Assembly: GCA_009823395.1 (NCBI GenBank)
Contig: CM020514.1
Coordinates: forward strand, 4,190,966-4,254,965
DNA length: 64,000 nt
Direction: 5' to 3'
Source of the DNA: Thamnaconus septentrionalis
Lineage: Eukaryota > Chordata > Actinopteri > Tetraodontiformes > Monacanthidae
Under the pieces are notes generated by a model that saw only the letters and a program-made list of their open reading frames with translations, was not told where the DNA came from and made no database searches. The position numbers and the translations under genes were made by a program. Shown piece after piece: positions 47,360-58,659 of this stretch. Within the stretch, counting starts at the first letter, position 1. Every line of letters starts with the position of its first letter.

Positions 47360-47425
47360 TTTTATACAAAGTCCCAGGGGCAACAATGTGTTGTTATTCA
47401 AATGTGCAAAGCTGATGAATTAGCA
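47360..47425 (-). promoter_or_regulatory. gamma8 promoter: degenerate MARE and TATA
   Basis: On the minus strand TATAAAA is at 47366-47360. TGCTAATTCAT is at 47425-47415, 59 bp upstream, and matches 8 of 11 bases of the array consensus. The SOX-like box is not clear at the usual place. Confidence 0.5.
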
Positions 47426-47429
47426 GTAT

Positions 47430-49025
47430 GACTTTTGCTGAACCGGACCTATAAATGCGCAACAATGGTGTCCCATCCATACATTTCTGGCAGCAGCAAT
47501 CTGTATTGTTTCCCATAAGCTTAAGCTTTTTGTGTGCCCCATTCACTATCAGAACGTTCTCCACATATGGTGTAGTTATCACTGACAAGTATGACACTGA
47601 CGCAGTGAGGAAATTTTTACAAACATTTGAAAAAATTAAATATGATGAACACTATCATTAGTGTTGTAAGTATATTGCCATTTTCATTTTTAACAAATAA
47701 TTAGTTATTAAATTAGTACATTTCTTTAATATAAGACATAGTAAGCAGTTGAACAGGTAGTTCTTGTCTAGTGTTCGTACTTTTGCCATCTTGAAAAATA
47801 TTTTGCTTCATAAAAACACATTATTTGTTGAATAATTAATCTTATAAATCAGAACAAAATTCATACCTACATAAATCTGGTTTATTTTTAGCTGGTCAAA
47901 ATATGAAGACAAAAGACATAATTCTAGGAGACAGTGGCAACAGCCAGGATTTATTTGTGACAGCAAAAAAAATGCTAATAAAATGCCATTGGCTCTAATA
48001 GTCAGAAAAGAATGTTTGTTGCATTCTGCAAGAACCTTTCAGGTATTTCATTTTATTACTTATGGACTGAACCTCTCTTTCCAATAGTGGGGTATATCCA
48101 CAGACTGATGAACGTTTGAAATAAATCTTATGGATATTTTGTATGTATACGCATTCATCTTGCATTTGAGCTGATTAAAGCATTTAAAAATATAAAATCT
48201 GACAATATAAAGATATATAGACGCATGTCTTAGACTCATCAGCTGAGAAGGTATGTAGCATGTTCATTTTGGTATGGTAGTTTGAAATCAATTAGGTTTT
48301 TTTTTAGACATTTTTTCTTTTGTAAATCTTATTGACACACACACCAACAGAGGTGCCAATAATCTTTTTTATCTATCTTTTTGAAAATTGTCATTCAACA
48401 TGTTGCACTCAGGTTCATGGTCCAGTTCTTTTATAATTACAGTAAATCCCAATTTATTACCATTATGCTTAATTTGTTATCATTTTAGCTTACATTGCCT
48501 GAAAACAGTGTATTTCTTTTCTACGCTCCATATTCAGACAGAACAGGCGACAATGGCAGCATTTAAAATAATGGCCATTCATCCCAATAATTAACTTAAT
48601 TCTTATTACATATTTCTGGCTTCTTTAAATAAATCATCATCAATTCACGTGGTTTGTTTTAAGGTGGTGTATTCTTTAATGCATATTTCAACTGTCATGT
48701 ATCAAATATCATCTTTTTCAAATAATTCACAAAATCCCTTTGTAAACATCTTTCAAAAAAGAAGAAATCAAAAGAAAGTTACTTTGGCACAGCCAGAAAA
48801 AAGTTACTAAAGAAATCAAATGATGATTTATTTGCTTTGTTTCAGTCAGAAAGTGCAGTTTTAAAATAAAAAGTAAATACAAAAAACACATGAACATGAA
48901 GTTGTGCAGAGTCTCCTAGCCACACTTGTTAAACACTTGTTTTTCTCAACACTCTCTCACTTTTTTAATGCCTTTTACAAAGTAATTAAAAACACACATT
49001 CACAAAGGAAGTTAAAAATTTGCCA
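47430..49025. other. Intergenic between gamma8 and gamma9
   Basis: AT-rich. The two genes are both on the minus strand. No gene or known repeat was recognised. Confidence 0.5.
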
Positions 49026-49072
49026 TCTTTAATAAATAATGTTGGAAGGTGATTCGTGACGTTCTTGAACAG

Positions 49073-49900
49073 CTAAAATTCAGTGACCCTTCTGAAGGAC
49101 CCGACAATGGCACAGGTAGCACACCAGTCGCGATACCTCCTGTACTCCCCAGTTCTCAGGAAGTACTGTCTGCCTCTGTAGTTCGGGTACTCGTAGAAGA
49201 TCCAGTATCCATTCATAACATTACAGGAGTAAACGTGGCGGTGGTGGAAACGGTCAGACACACAGGGACAATCATCCATGAACTCCATCATGTGGCCGCT
49301 AAAGTCAGGCTTCTCAAAGATGCGCAACCGGTAGGAACCACGATACTGGCAGAATGACAAAAAAAAAACAGACAGTTAACAAAGTACTTTGGTGTATTCC
49401 TGTTAAGTAACATCATGCTTTGTTTCCTTTGTATGTTTGTCACAAAATGTGCTCAAGTGGAAGAATGCAAACCTTAACGCACCAGCTATGCAGAGGTAGC
49501 CACGAATATTTTTGCCTTTCCTTCGTCTCCATACATATTCCACTTACCGCTGGAATCATCCGACATGAGCGGATGCAGCTACTGAAGCCCATCCACCTCT
49601 GGTAGTCCGGGTACTCTCCCCTCCTCATGAAGTACTGGTGGCCCATGAAGTTGGGTCGCTCATAAATCATGAAGCAGCCACTCTCCACTCGGATGGAGTT
49701 GCAGCGGCTGAAATATGAGTGAAGATCTGTGCAGTCATTACTGCACTCATAGCTCCGACCCTGGAAGTTCTTGTCCTCGTAAAAGATAATCTGGTGAAAA
49801 AGTAAATATGTGTATGTTAACATGTGGGTTTGTTAAGTTACATTAACATTGTTAACCACTGTAAATGTCTTATTGACACTTTTTTAACAACATGACTATG

Positions 49901-49983
<83 letters not shown>

Positions 49984-50034
49984 ACAACATCACTAAATGA
50001 CAGCAGAGAGGAAAACAGTGCTTACCTTGCCCAT
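49073..50034 (-). CDS. gamma-crystallin, canonical-like subtype, gene gamma9
   Basis: Reverse-strand two-domain crystallin of 174 residues with exons 50026-50034 (MGK), 49548-49790 and 49073-49345. The N-domain has FYEDKNFQG and IYERPNFMG. The C-domain has IFEKPDFSG and YEYPNYRG, and ends RVTEF, similar to canonical vertebrate gamma-crystallins. Three tryptophans are present (QRWMG, GYWIF and RDWCA) against one in gamma1-8, and the protein is less Met-rich. Its exact orthologue name is not certain; gamma-MX or gammaS-like fish genes are candidates. Intron 1 contains an 80-bp (ATT)n tract. ATTAAA is at 49033-49028 on the minus strand. Confidence 0.9.
49898..49982. repeat. (ATT)n microsatellite in gamma9 intron 1
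   Basis: About 28 uninterrupted ATT units inside the 235-bp first intron of gamma9. Confidence 0.95.
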
Positions 50035-50071
50035 GGTCTCTGTTGGAGAGATTCCCCATGTTTTCAGGCCT

Positions 50072-50078
50072 TTTTATA
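50072..50078 (-). promoter_or_regulatory. gamma9 TATA box
   Basis: TATAAAA on the minus strand, 38 bp before the ATG. AACAAT lies upstream, in the minus-strand sequence TTAAATAACAATAC, at a SOX-like position, but no MARE core was found. Confidence 0.55.
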
Positions 50079-50084
50079 CAACCT

Positions 50085-51035
50085 TTTGACAAGCAAAGTA
50101 TTGTTATTTAAATTTTCTTTTCGTTATAATTGAATGCTCCTGGCACATGTTTACCTTTTTTGTTGGAGCACAACATTATGGTCAGAAATATGGATTTGTT
50201 TTTAGTTTTTTCTTTTTTAAAAAAAGATAAATAATTAAATGGTTTAGTGGTTTGACGTACATAGACAAAGGAAAAGACTAGTATGGTATCCACACATCTA
50301 GTGGACAATGACTGTGGAACAATATAGAAGATCCCTTTTTCCATTAAATATGTTCCACAGCGGAGCAGGAAGCTACTGCACAACTGCACTGTGCAAAATG
50401 TGGATGCGTTTTCACCCAGGCATTCAGAGCTTTTCAGATTTTATTATGATTTGTAGGTTTAAAAAAAATAGACTTTTAGGAGAGGAAGAGTTTACTCCAA
50501 AGATAACAGGTAGCTTTTTTTTCCCGTCTAATTATTTATTATTTAAGCCTTCCCAGTTTTGAGTAACTTCCTGTTTTGGTATATATAATTTTTTTTTTAA
50601 TTAAAATGTGTGCTGAAAACATGACTTTGAGATTAGGCGTGTGCATTGCTCTTAAGGTGCCTGCCTCATTGACTGGGTTCCTACCTACTTTGTCATTGTT
50701 CATGATTATTATATTGATAAAGTCTTCCATTGTAGATAACATCAGTGGCAACATATGGCATAGGGGAACAACAGCGCTGTATTGTATGCTTAAAAGAGAA
50801 GAACTAACTAGCAGGCACTATGTTACACAAGTCAGGCAAGACAGTCCCCCCAGTAAAAAAAAAAAAAGGTATCATTTACAGTAAAAAAAAAAAAAAAAAA
50901 TAGTATTCTTTAAATCTAATTGGACAGTAAACCACAGCTACCATGCACAAAAAAAACATGTCAATGCATCTTTACTGTTTTATGATGCAGACACAGAACC
51001 GACTCTGTGCTCTCCGGCCTTATGCAGTCCAGTTC
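50085..51035. other. Intergenic upstream of gamma9
   Basis: AT-rich with poly-A runs near 50857 and 50885. No gene recognised. Confidence 0.45.
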
Positions 51036-51040
51036 CCCTT

Positions 51041-51190
51041 TTAAATGGAATGATCGCACACCGTCCTCGAGTCATCGCTCACATTCCAGAGGTTTAGGTC
51101 AGTCATGTTGAAGTGTTCCTGCATATTTGAGCAATCAAATATCAAACTCTCGCTGTGGAAGCTACAGCTGATGCTGTAGGTGTCCTGGTG
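51041..51190 (-). pseudogene. Decayed gamma-crystallin exon 3 remnant
   Basis: Minus strand. An AG acceptor after a T/C-rich tract is followed by a CAC codon, as in most gamma-M exon 3s (HQD, compare HRG). The frame then reads through a degraded C-terminal domain. DCSNMQEHFNMTDLN aligns with [15 protein letters not shown] of the paralogues, and the next WNV aligns with CNV. The Greek-key signatures IYERENFSG and MYEQPxFRG are destroyed or lost, and the frame stops about 50 residues in. No exon 1, no exon 2 and no promoter were found beside it. Confidence 0.65.
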
Positions 51191-51238
51191 CTCGAATGGG
51201 GGAAAAAAAACTGTAAACGAAATCAAATGAAATAAAGT

Positions 51239-51240
51239 AC

Positions 51241-51299
<59 letters not shown>
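51239..51299. repeat. (ATGT)n microsatellite
   Basis: About 14 ATGT units followed by TA repeats. Confidence 0.95.
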
Positions 51300-51300
<1 letters not shown>

Positions 51301-51339
51301 TATATATATATATACACAGATATATATACTTCCTTAGAA

Positions 51340-51530
51340 ATATGGCGCTACAAGATGGCAGCTAATTAGGGGCAAGACCCTTGATATATGTATATTGTAA
51401 ATATAAAAATCTTTAATCAGGCCAAATTCTGCACACTGGACCTTTAAGTGCAAGACCTAAGAGTGTTGTGGTTGAAACATTAAGACCAAGACCATGTCAA
51501 AGTTGTTTTCATGACCAGTCTGGAGTAGTA
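51340..51530 (+). repeat. Dispersed repeat family B, copy 2
   Basis: Blocks AATATGGCGCTACAAGATGG, GGGGCAAGACCCTTGATATA, CACACTGGACCTTTAAGTGC and CAGTCTGGAGTAGT are in the same order as in copy 1. The left CCACCTTCTTCTT part and part of the middle are missing. Confidence 0.75.
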
Positions 51531-51534
51531 TATT

Positions 51535-52330
51535 TAATATATATACATATATAATGCTAATATATATTATGCTAATATATAGATATTAGCATAATTTTCA
51601 CATATCCATAAACTTATTGGAAACTGTATGAGGAAGGACTTCATTACTGCTGTAACTACATTGTGTCCGTACATTTTACTTTACTTATTTTCACCTTAAC
51701 AAGTAATTTGTCAGGAGAAATGTTATTTAACTCAGAAATTGGTGCAAAGTCAAGTGATGCTTGTTTGAATTATTGAATATTCAGTACAGCGGGCTGCGTG
51801 TGCGTCATGATAGAGGGAGTCACGTGAGCTAAATTTCCGTAGATGATGATTGACGATTAATCAGAACAATCATTTTAATTACTACATGTCTGAGTTATTA
51901 GTTTGACGCATGTATTTTACCAAGTGAATCCATGAACGATAGCATTTTGTAAACTTTTATATCACCAGTAGAGATAGAGATTTTTGTAAAGGAAGTATCC
52001 CTCAGAAATCAGCCTTAAAATGAGTGCCTTATACAACAGGGCAGTGTGTCGTTGTCAGTTATCACGTTTAACTATGATTTTAGGAGGAATTTGCATGTGT
52101 TCTTTCAGGGAAGTGTGAACTTGTAACAACGACATAACTTTAGCGGTGGTTCGGATGAGACAGAAAGTCCAACCAAATTATGAATTTACATTTAAAATGA
52201 AAAAGAGCGTAGAATTAGAGTCAGTTATCCACATTACCAGGCTGCTACTGCCATCTACTGGCGGCATGCCTCGCAACCACACTGACCCAAACTGATAAAT
52301 CAGGCGAGCCTACTCTTGAGTACACTAGCG
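51535..52330. other. Intergenic, no gene seen
   Basis: AT-rich with no recognised element. Confidence 0.5.
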
Positions 52331-52331
52331 T

Positions 52332-52402
52332 TCATCCATTCATCCATCCATCCATCCATTTATCCATTTATCCATCCATCCATCCATCCATCCATCCATC
52401 CT
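52332..52402. repeat. (ATCC)n microsatellite
   Basis: ATCC/ATTT units in tandem. Confidence 0.95.
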
Positions 52403-53015
52403 CTGTACTTCCTCCTGGTCAAATATATTATTTTCTTTACAGCACCATGTTTGTTCTTAAGTCGATGGCTCTCTGAACAAAACCAAGGCACTCTGACATT
52501 ATAAAATATTAACATAGAATGATACAGTTTGCCGCTGCTGAGGGAAAGTATAGTAAAATTACAGAGGTTTTGGTAAACACGCATCCAAGTGTCCTTCATT
52601 ATGGTACATTTTGTCACAATGTAAGATTTCCTAGGAACCAAGTTGGAAAATAATTTTTACTTTATTTAAATGTTAATAAGTCAAATAATTTGATGAATTA
52701 ATGACTTTTCTAAAAAAATAAATAAAATAAAACATTAATTTCCCATGGGCTTGTTGCACAAAGCAGGTTTTGTTAAAACTGAAATGAGGGAAACTTTGAG
52801 TTGTCCATTTCACTAAGGCGAGTAGCCCAAACCACAGAAAGAGGGGTAATTAGCCTGTCTCACAAAGGGAGGTAACTTGGTCAGTTGGTCAGTTGGTCAG
52901 TTGGTCCTTTGCAAGCCCCTGCGACATTGCAGCACCTCATCATGAATCTGGTGGCAGCAGGTCTCGAGGGTTGTGCCGTTGAACTGTCCGGGCTCTGTTC
53001 ACCCACCTGGCTGGG
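52403..53015. other. Intergenic with short tandem GGTCAGTT
   Basis: Four near-perfect GGTCAGTT units lie at about 52878-52906. No gene was recognised. Confidence 0.5.
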
Positions 53016-53019
53016 ACGC

Positions 53020-53720
53020 ATCTCGCCGTCAGTCTGGCCGGGTTCTATTGTGCTTTCTGTATGAATTCCTCAACAGCCGTTGCAGCCCTAACCAATTTGC
53101 TGAAAGCATGAAGTTAAGCATGAAGGCATCCAAAAACATTAAGACACTACTATGTGCTGCGGTTGCACTGCAGCTTGATGATGATCGATGCAGTCCTGCT
53201 TCATGTAGGGAAGGCGTTGACAGACCCCTTTATTGATCCTCGAAGAAGAAGTTTAATTCACACCGGCTCAACTGCTCCCCACTAGAGAAGGTGGCCCTGG
53301 CTTTGATTTGGGCCCTCGTACACTTTGAGGTGCATGTGTGGACTGGAGTTGGTCCAGTTATGGTTTATGCAAATCACAACCCTCTTACCTTTCTTTGTTC
53401 ATGAAAATGTTCAAACCGTCACCTGATGAGGTGAGCATTGCACCTGCAATCTTACTGTTTGGACATGCGACATATCACGGCTAAGGATGATATTGTAGCA
53501 GATGTCCCATTCCCCTTTACCGCAGCACAGCAGACCCACTTTGCCATTGGCCGTATGATTTTTGTTTCTTGTTTGTTTGTTCTCCTTAAGGTTGGGTGCC
53601 TGGTGTTGTTTGTTCACCCTGATCGGGTTAAGAAGGTAGGTGTGATGCCCATGAAGTGTCACGAGGGAAGGTTTGGTGAGCATGTCCAAATTTTACAGCT
53701 TCCCACCTGTAAAATTTGGC
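53020..53720 (+). pseudogene. Ty3/Gypsy-type retrotransposon RT/RNase H relic
   Basis: Plus-strand frames show the RNase H side of a Gypsy polyprotein: EKVALALIWALVHFEVHVW with ANHNPLTFL after it (53283-53400), then LHLQSYCLDMRHITAKDDIV near 53440-53500, which is the layout of the block before the integrase zinc region. Frameshifts and stops separate the pieces, and the usual aspartate in the TDHNP motif is absent here (ANHNP). No LTRs were found. Confidence 0.65.
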
Positions 53721-53774
53721 TTGATTTATGATTTTGTATTGGTAAAAGCTTAACATACTGCCCAAAAATACGTT

Positions 53775-53985
53775 AATAAAAGTGTATACTCGCAGTACAA
53801 TAAATGTAATTTGGTTTTAGAACGGTTCTCATATACATAAGAATACATAGAGCTATAAGGGCCTTGCTCCTAGTTAGCTGCCATCTTGCATTGCAATTTT
53901 ATAAGGGAGCCCACCTGACAGTGGCCCTAAATACAAAATGCCCTGTCAGGCGGGCTTCCTTAAATTTTTTTACACACTGGACCTT
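53775..53985 (-). repeat. Dispersed repeat family B, copy 3 (reverse)
   Basis: The reverse complement contains GCAAGATGGCAGCTAACTAGG, GAACCGTTCTAAAACC and TTTATTGTACTGCGAGTAT in family order. Confidence 0.7.
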
Positions 53986-53989
53986 CAAG

Positions 53990-55500
53990 TTTATTGGTAT
54001 ATAAAGATATTAAGTATAACTTGAAATATATGCCATGGTTTCATCTCATTTTTTGTCGTGACCATGAGCCAGGTCATGGCAGTGGTGTTGCAGAACCTTA
54101 CTGCTGGATGGTAGGACCTCAGTGGACTTCAGTCATATTGAAAATGTATCGGAATGTCTGGCCTTCACTTGCATAAGACATATAGAGACTAGTGTGATGT
54201 GATACACCCCACACAAATAATCACAGACAAATGAATTATATATATTAAAGTGAGTGTATACAAGAGGAGGAGCAGAATCGTACAGGAGTCATGTGCTGTT
54301 GCTAATGCCCTATTATCTTTTGTAACTGTATATTATTTTCCCCCTTGCAGTTCTGCATTACCTTATTCTCCAATTACATGGAAAGAAAAATATATAGATT
54401 TCATTTGCCAGATGATGATTATCCCGTTTATTGACAACAAACTGTTGGTAAATGCTGCTTCATATTTTTCTAAACCTGTGAATCATCAATTTTTCCACCT
54501 TTCTTTGCAAAAAGGAACAAATTCAACACGTAAAAAAAAAAAACTACTGCCACATTCCTGGTAATTCTAAAAAAAAAAAGGTTCCACTCTTCTAAGCAGT
54601 TCAGTCAGCTTTAATCTTCCTCAAACAAGATTTTGGGAAAATGGTCACCATGCACTCGTAAAAAATAATTTTTGAAAAAAGTGACTGGATAAGTTTTTTT
54701 TTATTGCTTTATTGATCAAATTGCTCTCTTTACGTCCTGGGTTTACAACAGCGAATGTCTGATAGACCATACTTAGATATACATATCATTGAATTGAATT
54801 GAATTGAATTATATATTTGATAGCTCCTTTGTCTCTTACATGTAGCCATCTGGCATCTCAAAGCAAGTTGCTTTGGATAATTGCTATATTCCACCACAGG
54901 TCCAATAATAAGTAAATAGTAAGTACTATGTCAAAAAAAAAAGTTTTGAAAAAGTTTTGCAACTATTTAATTGAACTCTACATACATGAATGCGGTATGT
55001 TAGAAAATATGTGTTTGGGGTTTTTATTTTGGGTTCTTTTTCCACTAAAAAAAAAAAGAAGAAATAAAAATTACAATTACTATCAATGTGAGCAGTTGTG
55101 TTGGCTTATTTATTATTATTGCAGTACATAAGTATGTGTGTACGTTTGTGCACTCTTTAATAATTGAGACTTTAGTAATCTGCTTGTGGTAATAAATACT
55201 GAATTCTGTATTTCTTTAAATAAACCAATTACATTATTTTTAGCTGCATAGTAATGGTCAAATGATTAGTTAATTTAATTTAATGAAATCAGTTGCAGCA
55301 AATTTCCTGTTACGAACACAAAAAGAAGTTTCACAAGAATGTAATTTATTTGTTTTGACAGTGTCATTGTTTTGCTCTGGTTTCCAATCATAGCCAAATA
55401 AATAATGATTTAACTACTTTGTTTGATAACATTTCCCAATTCCACTGATATTTGACTTTTTAAAGAATACAAAAAATGAACAGTCTTTACCCAAAAGCAA
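53990..55500. other. Intergenic downstream of gamma10
   Basis: AT-rich with poly-A/T runs near 54530 and 55060. No gene recognised. Confidence 0.5.
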
Positions 55501-55534
55501 AATTAACAATAAAAAATAAAGATGGAAGATTCCA

Positions 55535-56824
55535 CTAAAAATCTGTAATTCTGCGAAAGGACCCGGTGGTGGCGCAGGTGGCCCCCCAGTCACTGAACTT
55601 GCGGTACTCTCCAGGCCTCATAAAGTACTGGCGGCCATGGTAGTTGGAGTGCTCGTAAAGGGTCCAGTAGCCGTCCAAGACGTTGCAGGAGTAGATGTCG
55701 TGGCTGCGGAAAAAATCTTGCACCGACTCACAGTCGTCGCTGAATTCCATCATCTGGCCTTGAAAGTCAGGCTGCTCATAGATGCGCATACAATAAGGCC
55801 CCTCGCTTATCTGGTGACGTACAGGGAAGATAAAACACAATATTGACCCTAAATGAACAACTGATAATTACTTTGGATTACTTTAAGATTAAGATAGATG
55901 TGTTCAAGTTACAATACAAGTAAAAATCAACTGTCAAGTATTTACTGTACTTACATAAGAGAATGTGCGACAAGAGCGGATGGTGTCATTGTAGCCCATC
56001 CAGTGCTGGTAGTCTGGATACTCTCCCCTGGTTAAAACATACTGGTAGCCATTATAGTTTGGTTTCTCATACAACACCCAGCAGCCACTCTCCACTTTGA
56101 TGGAGTTGCAGCGGTTGAATTGGGTGTGCATGTCAGCGCAGTCGGCTTCACACTCATGGGAGCGGCCCTGGAAATCTCTGTCCTCATAGAAAATGATCTG
56201 AATGCAGGTGGGAAATTAAAGCAAAAGCAAACAGGGCTCTGGGGTCAAAATTAGAAAATCATGACATTGTGATTGTTCATAATTGTTACATTTCAACGTG
56301 CTCACTGTGCATTGCATCATCTTTGTAGATACTGTCAAGCCTCAGCTTATTGGTTTTCATACCAGAGTTTGACAGGCAGGAAAACAGATAAATAAGAGTC
56401 TGTCTTTCTCTCTCTCTTCTACCGACACATGACTACATGGCGGCAGCAGGCCTTGTATTTTGTTTCTCATGATTTCTTTCATGCAGAGTTTTGTAGAGGT
56501 AATTAACCTGTACGCAATGACATTTTGGAATGTGCAAGCAATGAAAAAAAAATGAAAATCATTAAATGTCAATGCTGAAAAATTACACAATTTATATTTA
56601 TAGTGTATACATGTTTGTATGTATATGTATGTATTTATTTGTTATGCACTACATGAATTACAATCATTTATAGCACCGCATCACTGGATAAACAGGTAGA
56701 ATTTTGCATTTTGAATTATCTTTGGCAAGAGGTCAGTACACACTGGTTAAATTAACCAGCATATTTCACTCATACTTCAAAGGGTTGAAGTTTTACACAA
56801 ACATGTTCTTACCTTGCTGCTCAT
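55535..56824 (-). CDS. gamma-crystallin, canonical four-Trp type, gene gamma10
   Basis: Reverse-strand crystallin of 176 residues with exons 56813-56824 (MSSK), 55955-56197 and 55535-55810. Greek-key signatures are [27 protein letters not shown] and LYEHSNYHG. Four tryptophans (GCWVL, QHWMG, GYWTL and SDWGA) keep the canonical vertebrate gamma-crystallin set. The C-terminus is RRITDF. It is the least Met-rich member and resembles gammaS and mammalian gamma proteins more than gamma-M. The orthologue name is uncertain. Intron 1 (615 bp) is the longest in the array. A consensus poly(A) signal lies only at about 55345-55350, some 185 nt past the stop. Confidence 0.9.
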
Positions 56825-56895
56825 GCTGTAAAAGTGTGCGGGAGCTCGTATCCTTTCGGCAATGGTGAATTCAAAATGCAGAACCAGAAGCCCAA

Positions 56896-56902
56896 TATAT
56901 AA
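56896..56902 (-). promoter_or_regulatory. Possible gamma10 TATA-like box
   Basis: TATATA-type sequence on the minus strand, about 72 bp before the ATG. No MARE-SOX module was seen at the spacing of gamma2-7. Confidence 0.35.
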
Positions 56903-56909
56903 ACCTCTA

Positions 56910-57775
56910 TCAAAGGGATGCTAGATCCCCCTTTAGCTGTTAATTCAATGAGCAGGGATTTAAAACCCTTGCATTGATGCCAAACGTCTAGATCCTGAGT
57001 ATAGAGCAGATCCCTGAATCATCACTGAAAAAGTCCTACGAGGCAAATTACTGACCAGTTGTACCCTCTATATTGGTATCGGCGGCTGAAGGATTTATTC
57101 TTTCAATACTCTATTATCTCTTAATGCCTATTTTCACCAGGAAGAACAACAGGGACATTCTTTTTTTAGTTGAAATTGACTGAAAAATCCACTGAGGATG
57201 AATGAAGGAAGTGTGAATATTTGCCAAGAGTGAGGAAAGTAGTGACATGAAATGCAACAGCATGAGTTATGTAACTAACTCTATTTGTGGTAAAAGTGAG
57301 ATCATTTTTCAATTAGCTCTTGTCAACTTCAAATGACACAATTTAAAAGTTATTTTTCCATTTATTCCATTTCAGGAACAAATCAGAAGTATCAGGAACA
57401 ACACTTAGCTCTTCCTATTTTGGTAAATATACCGTATCTCCTCCTGACCTGTCCATTCCCAATGAGCACAAAACTTCTGAGCTTGGTGTGTGTGTGTGTG
57501 CAATGATTAACGTCGTGTTTCCACAAAGGCAGACCTGACATCAGCATTTTAGTTGGGGACAAGCCTGTACGTGTGAGTGTGGAGTGATTCTCTAAAAAAA
57601 AAAGGAATCTGAACGCTTTTGCTTCCAAGCTGTCACATCCTCCTTGTATTCTCTTCATCCCTTCACCCCCCCCTTGAAGGATTCCTCTTGACATTCCCTC
57701 AAGGTCCAAACCACATCTATCCTCAGCAGATACTGTAAAAGGGACAGCGATGTGTAGCAATTGGGGAGGAAACGG
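56910..57775. other. Intergenic between gamma10 and pikfyve, left part
   Basis: No gene or known element. The gene 5' ends face each other across about 2-3 kb. Confidence 0.45.
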
Positions 57776-57779
57776 TCAT

Positions 57780-57970
57780 ATTAGTCTAACAAGCCCACAT
57801 AGGCCTTGAGCTCTGTGGCTGACGTTTGGGTGGGAGGGTCAACAACAGCTGTTATCTTGGCTTCCACAGTGTGAACTCCACTAGCATATACGCTATGTCC
57901 CAAATACTGAATTTCATCCGACAGCAACTTGCATTTGCTTCTTTTTAATCTCAGACCAGCATCTTATAAA
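57780..57970 (-). pseudogene. Ty3/Gypsy reverse transcriptase C-terminal fragment
   Basis: Minus-strand translation gives the end of a Gypsy RT: CKLLSDEIQYLGHSV, then VDPPTQTSATELKAYVGLLD, the usual YLGH...ELKxFLGL layout. It ends abruptly on both sides. Confidence 0.65.
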
Positions 57971-58278
57971 CTGGTCAACATCCCCTGCTTACGGACAATA
58001 GTTTTCTAGTTTGTAAAAACTTTGTTTATTGTTGATGTGGCTGTGCAGCCTCATTGCATGGTGTTTCTCAATTATGATTGAATTCTGTTTAATTACAGAC
58101 AAAAATAGACAAGGTGGAATTCCGTTTGATATTAAGTTTGATAAATGACTGTTTTTAACATATCCATGTTCAAACTGTGTTCCCAAATGTTCCCTTGTTT
58201 GGAATTGCTATATGTGCTAAATAAATCGTCGCTCATTTTAAATATTAATACACATCGGTCTCCGTAGGTGGGGGGAAA

Positions 58279-58560
58279 TGACGTAAGCCGGAAGTGGGCG
58301 GAGTTAGCCTCAAAACCTAAAGTATGTACTTGGGCTGTCAACAGTTTGTGTGGACTGTAGAATTAAAAAAAATAAGCGATGGAAAAGTACATCGGTTTGC
58401 TCAGAAAAGATCTACTTTGATCGGTTAAAACGGCCGCTAATGCATTTGGGTTTTGTTTTTTGTTTTTTTTGCATTTTTGGTATCCGTGCATTTTAGTAGG
58501 CGTGTTCGTGCGTGTTGGTGCGAATCATGGACACAAACGTCACGAAAGGCGGAAGTAGTC
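58279..58560 (+). promoter_or_regulatory. pikfyve promoter-like region
   Basis: TGACGTAA (CRE-like) at 58279-58286, CCGGAAGT (ETS) at 58288-58295 and GGGCGG (GC box) at 58296-58301 lie side by side. A second GGCGGAAGT occurs near 58549. CpG dinucleotides are more frequent from 58260 to 59150 than in the crystallin intergenic DNA. There is no TATA box. This is the layout of a broadly used housekeeping promoter. The transcription start and the non-coding first exon cannot be placed precisely. Confidence 0.5.
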
Positions 58561-58659
58561 GACAGCAGCGGTTATTATCGTGTGTTTTCTTTAAACATCT
58601 GCGGCGAGCTCTCTGAATTTGTGTGATTCTCCATCACACACATGCAACGGGCATTCGGA

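Noticed and set aside
49830..50092. Open frame of poly-Asn
   Set aside because: It is only the (ATT)n repeat read on the minus strand.
50072..50140. MARE-SOX module upstream of gamma9
   Set aside because: A TATA box and an AACAAT box are present on the minus strand, but no TGCTG...TCAG core lies at the right spacing.
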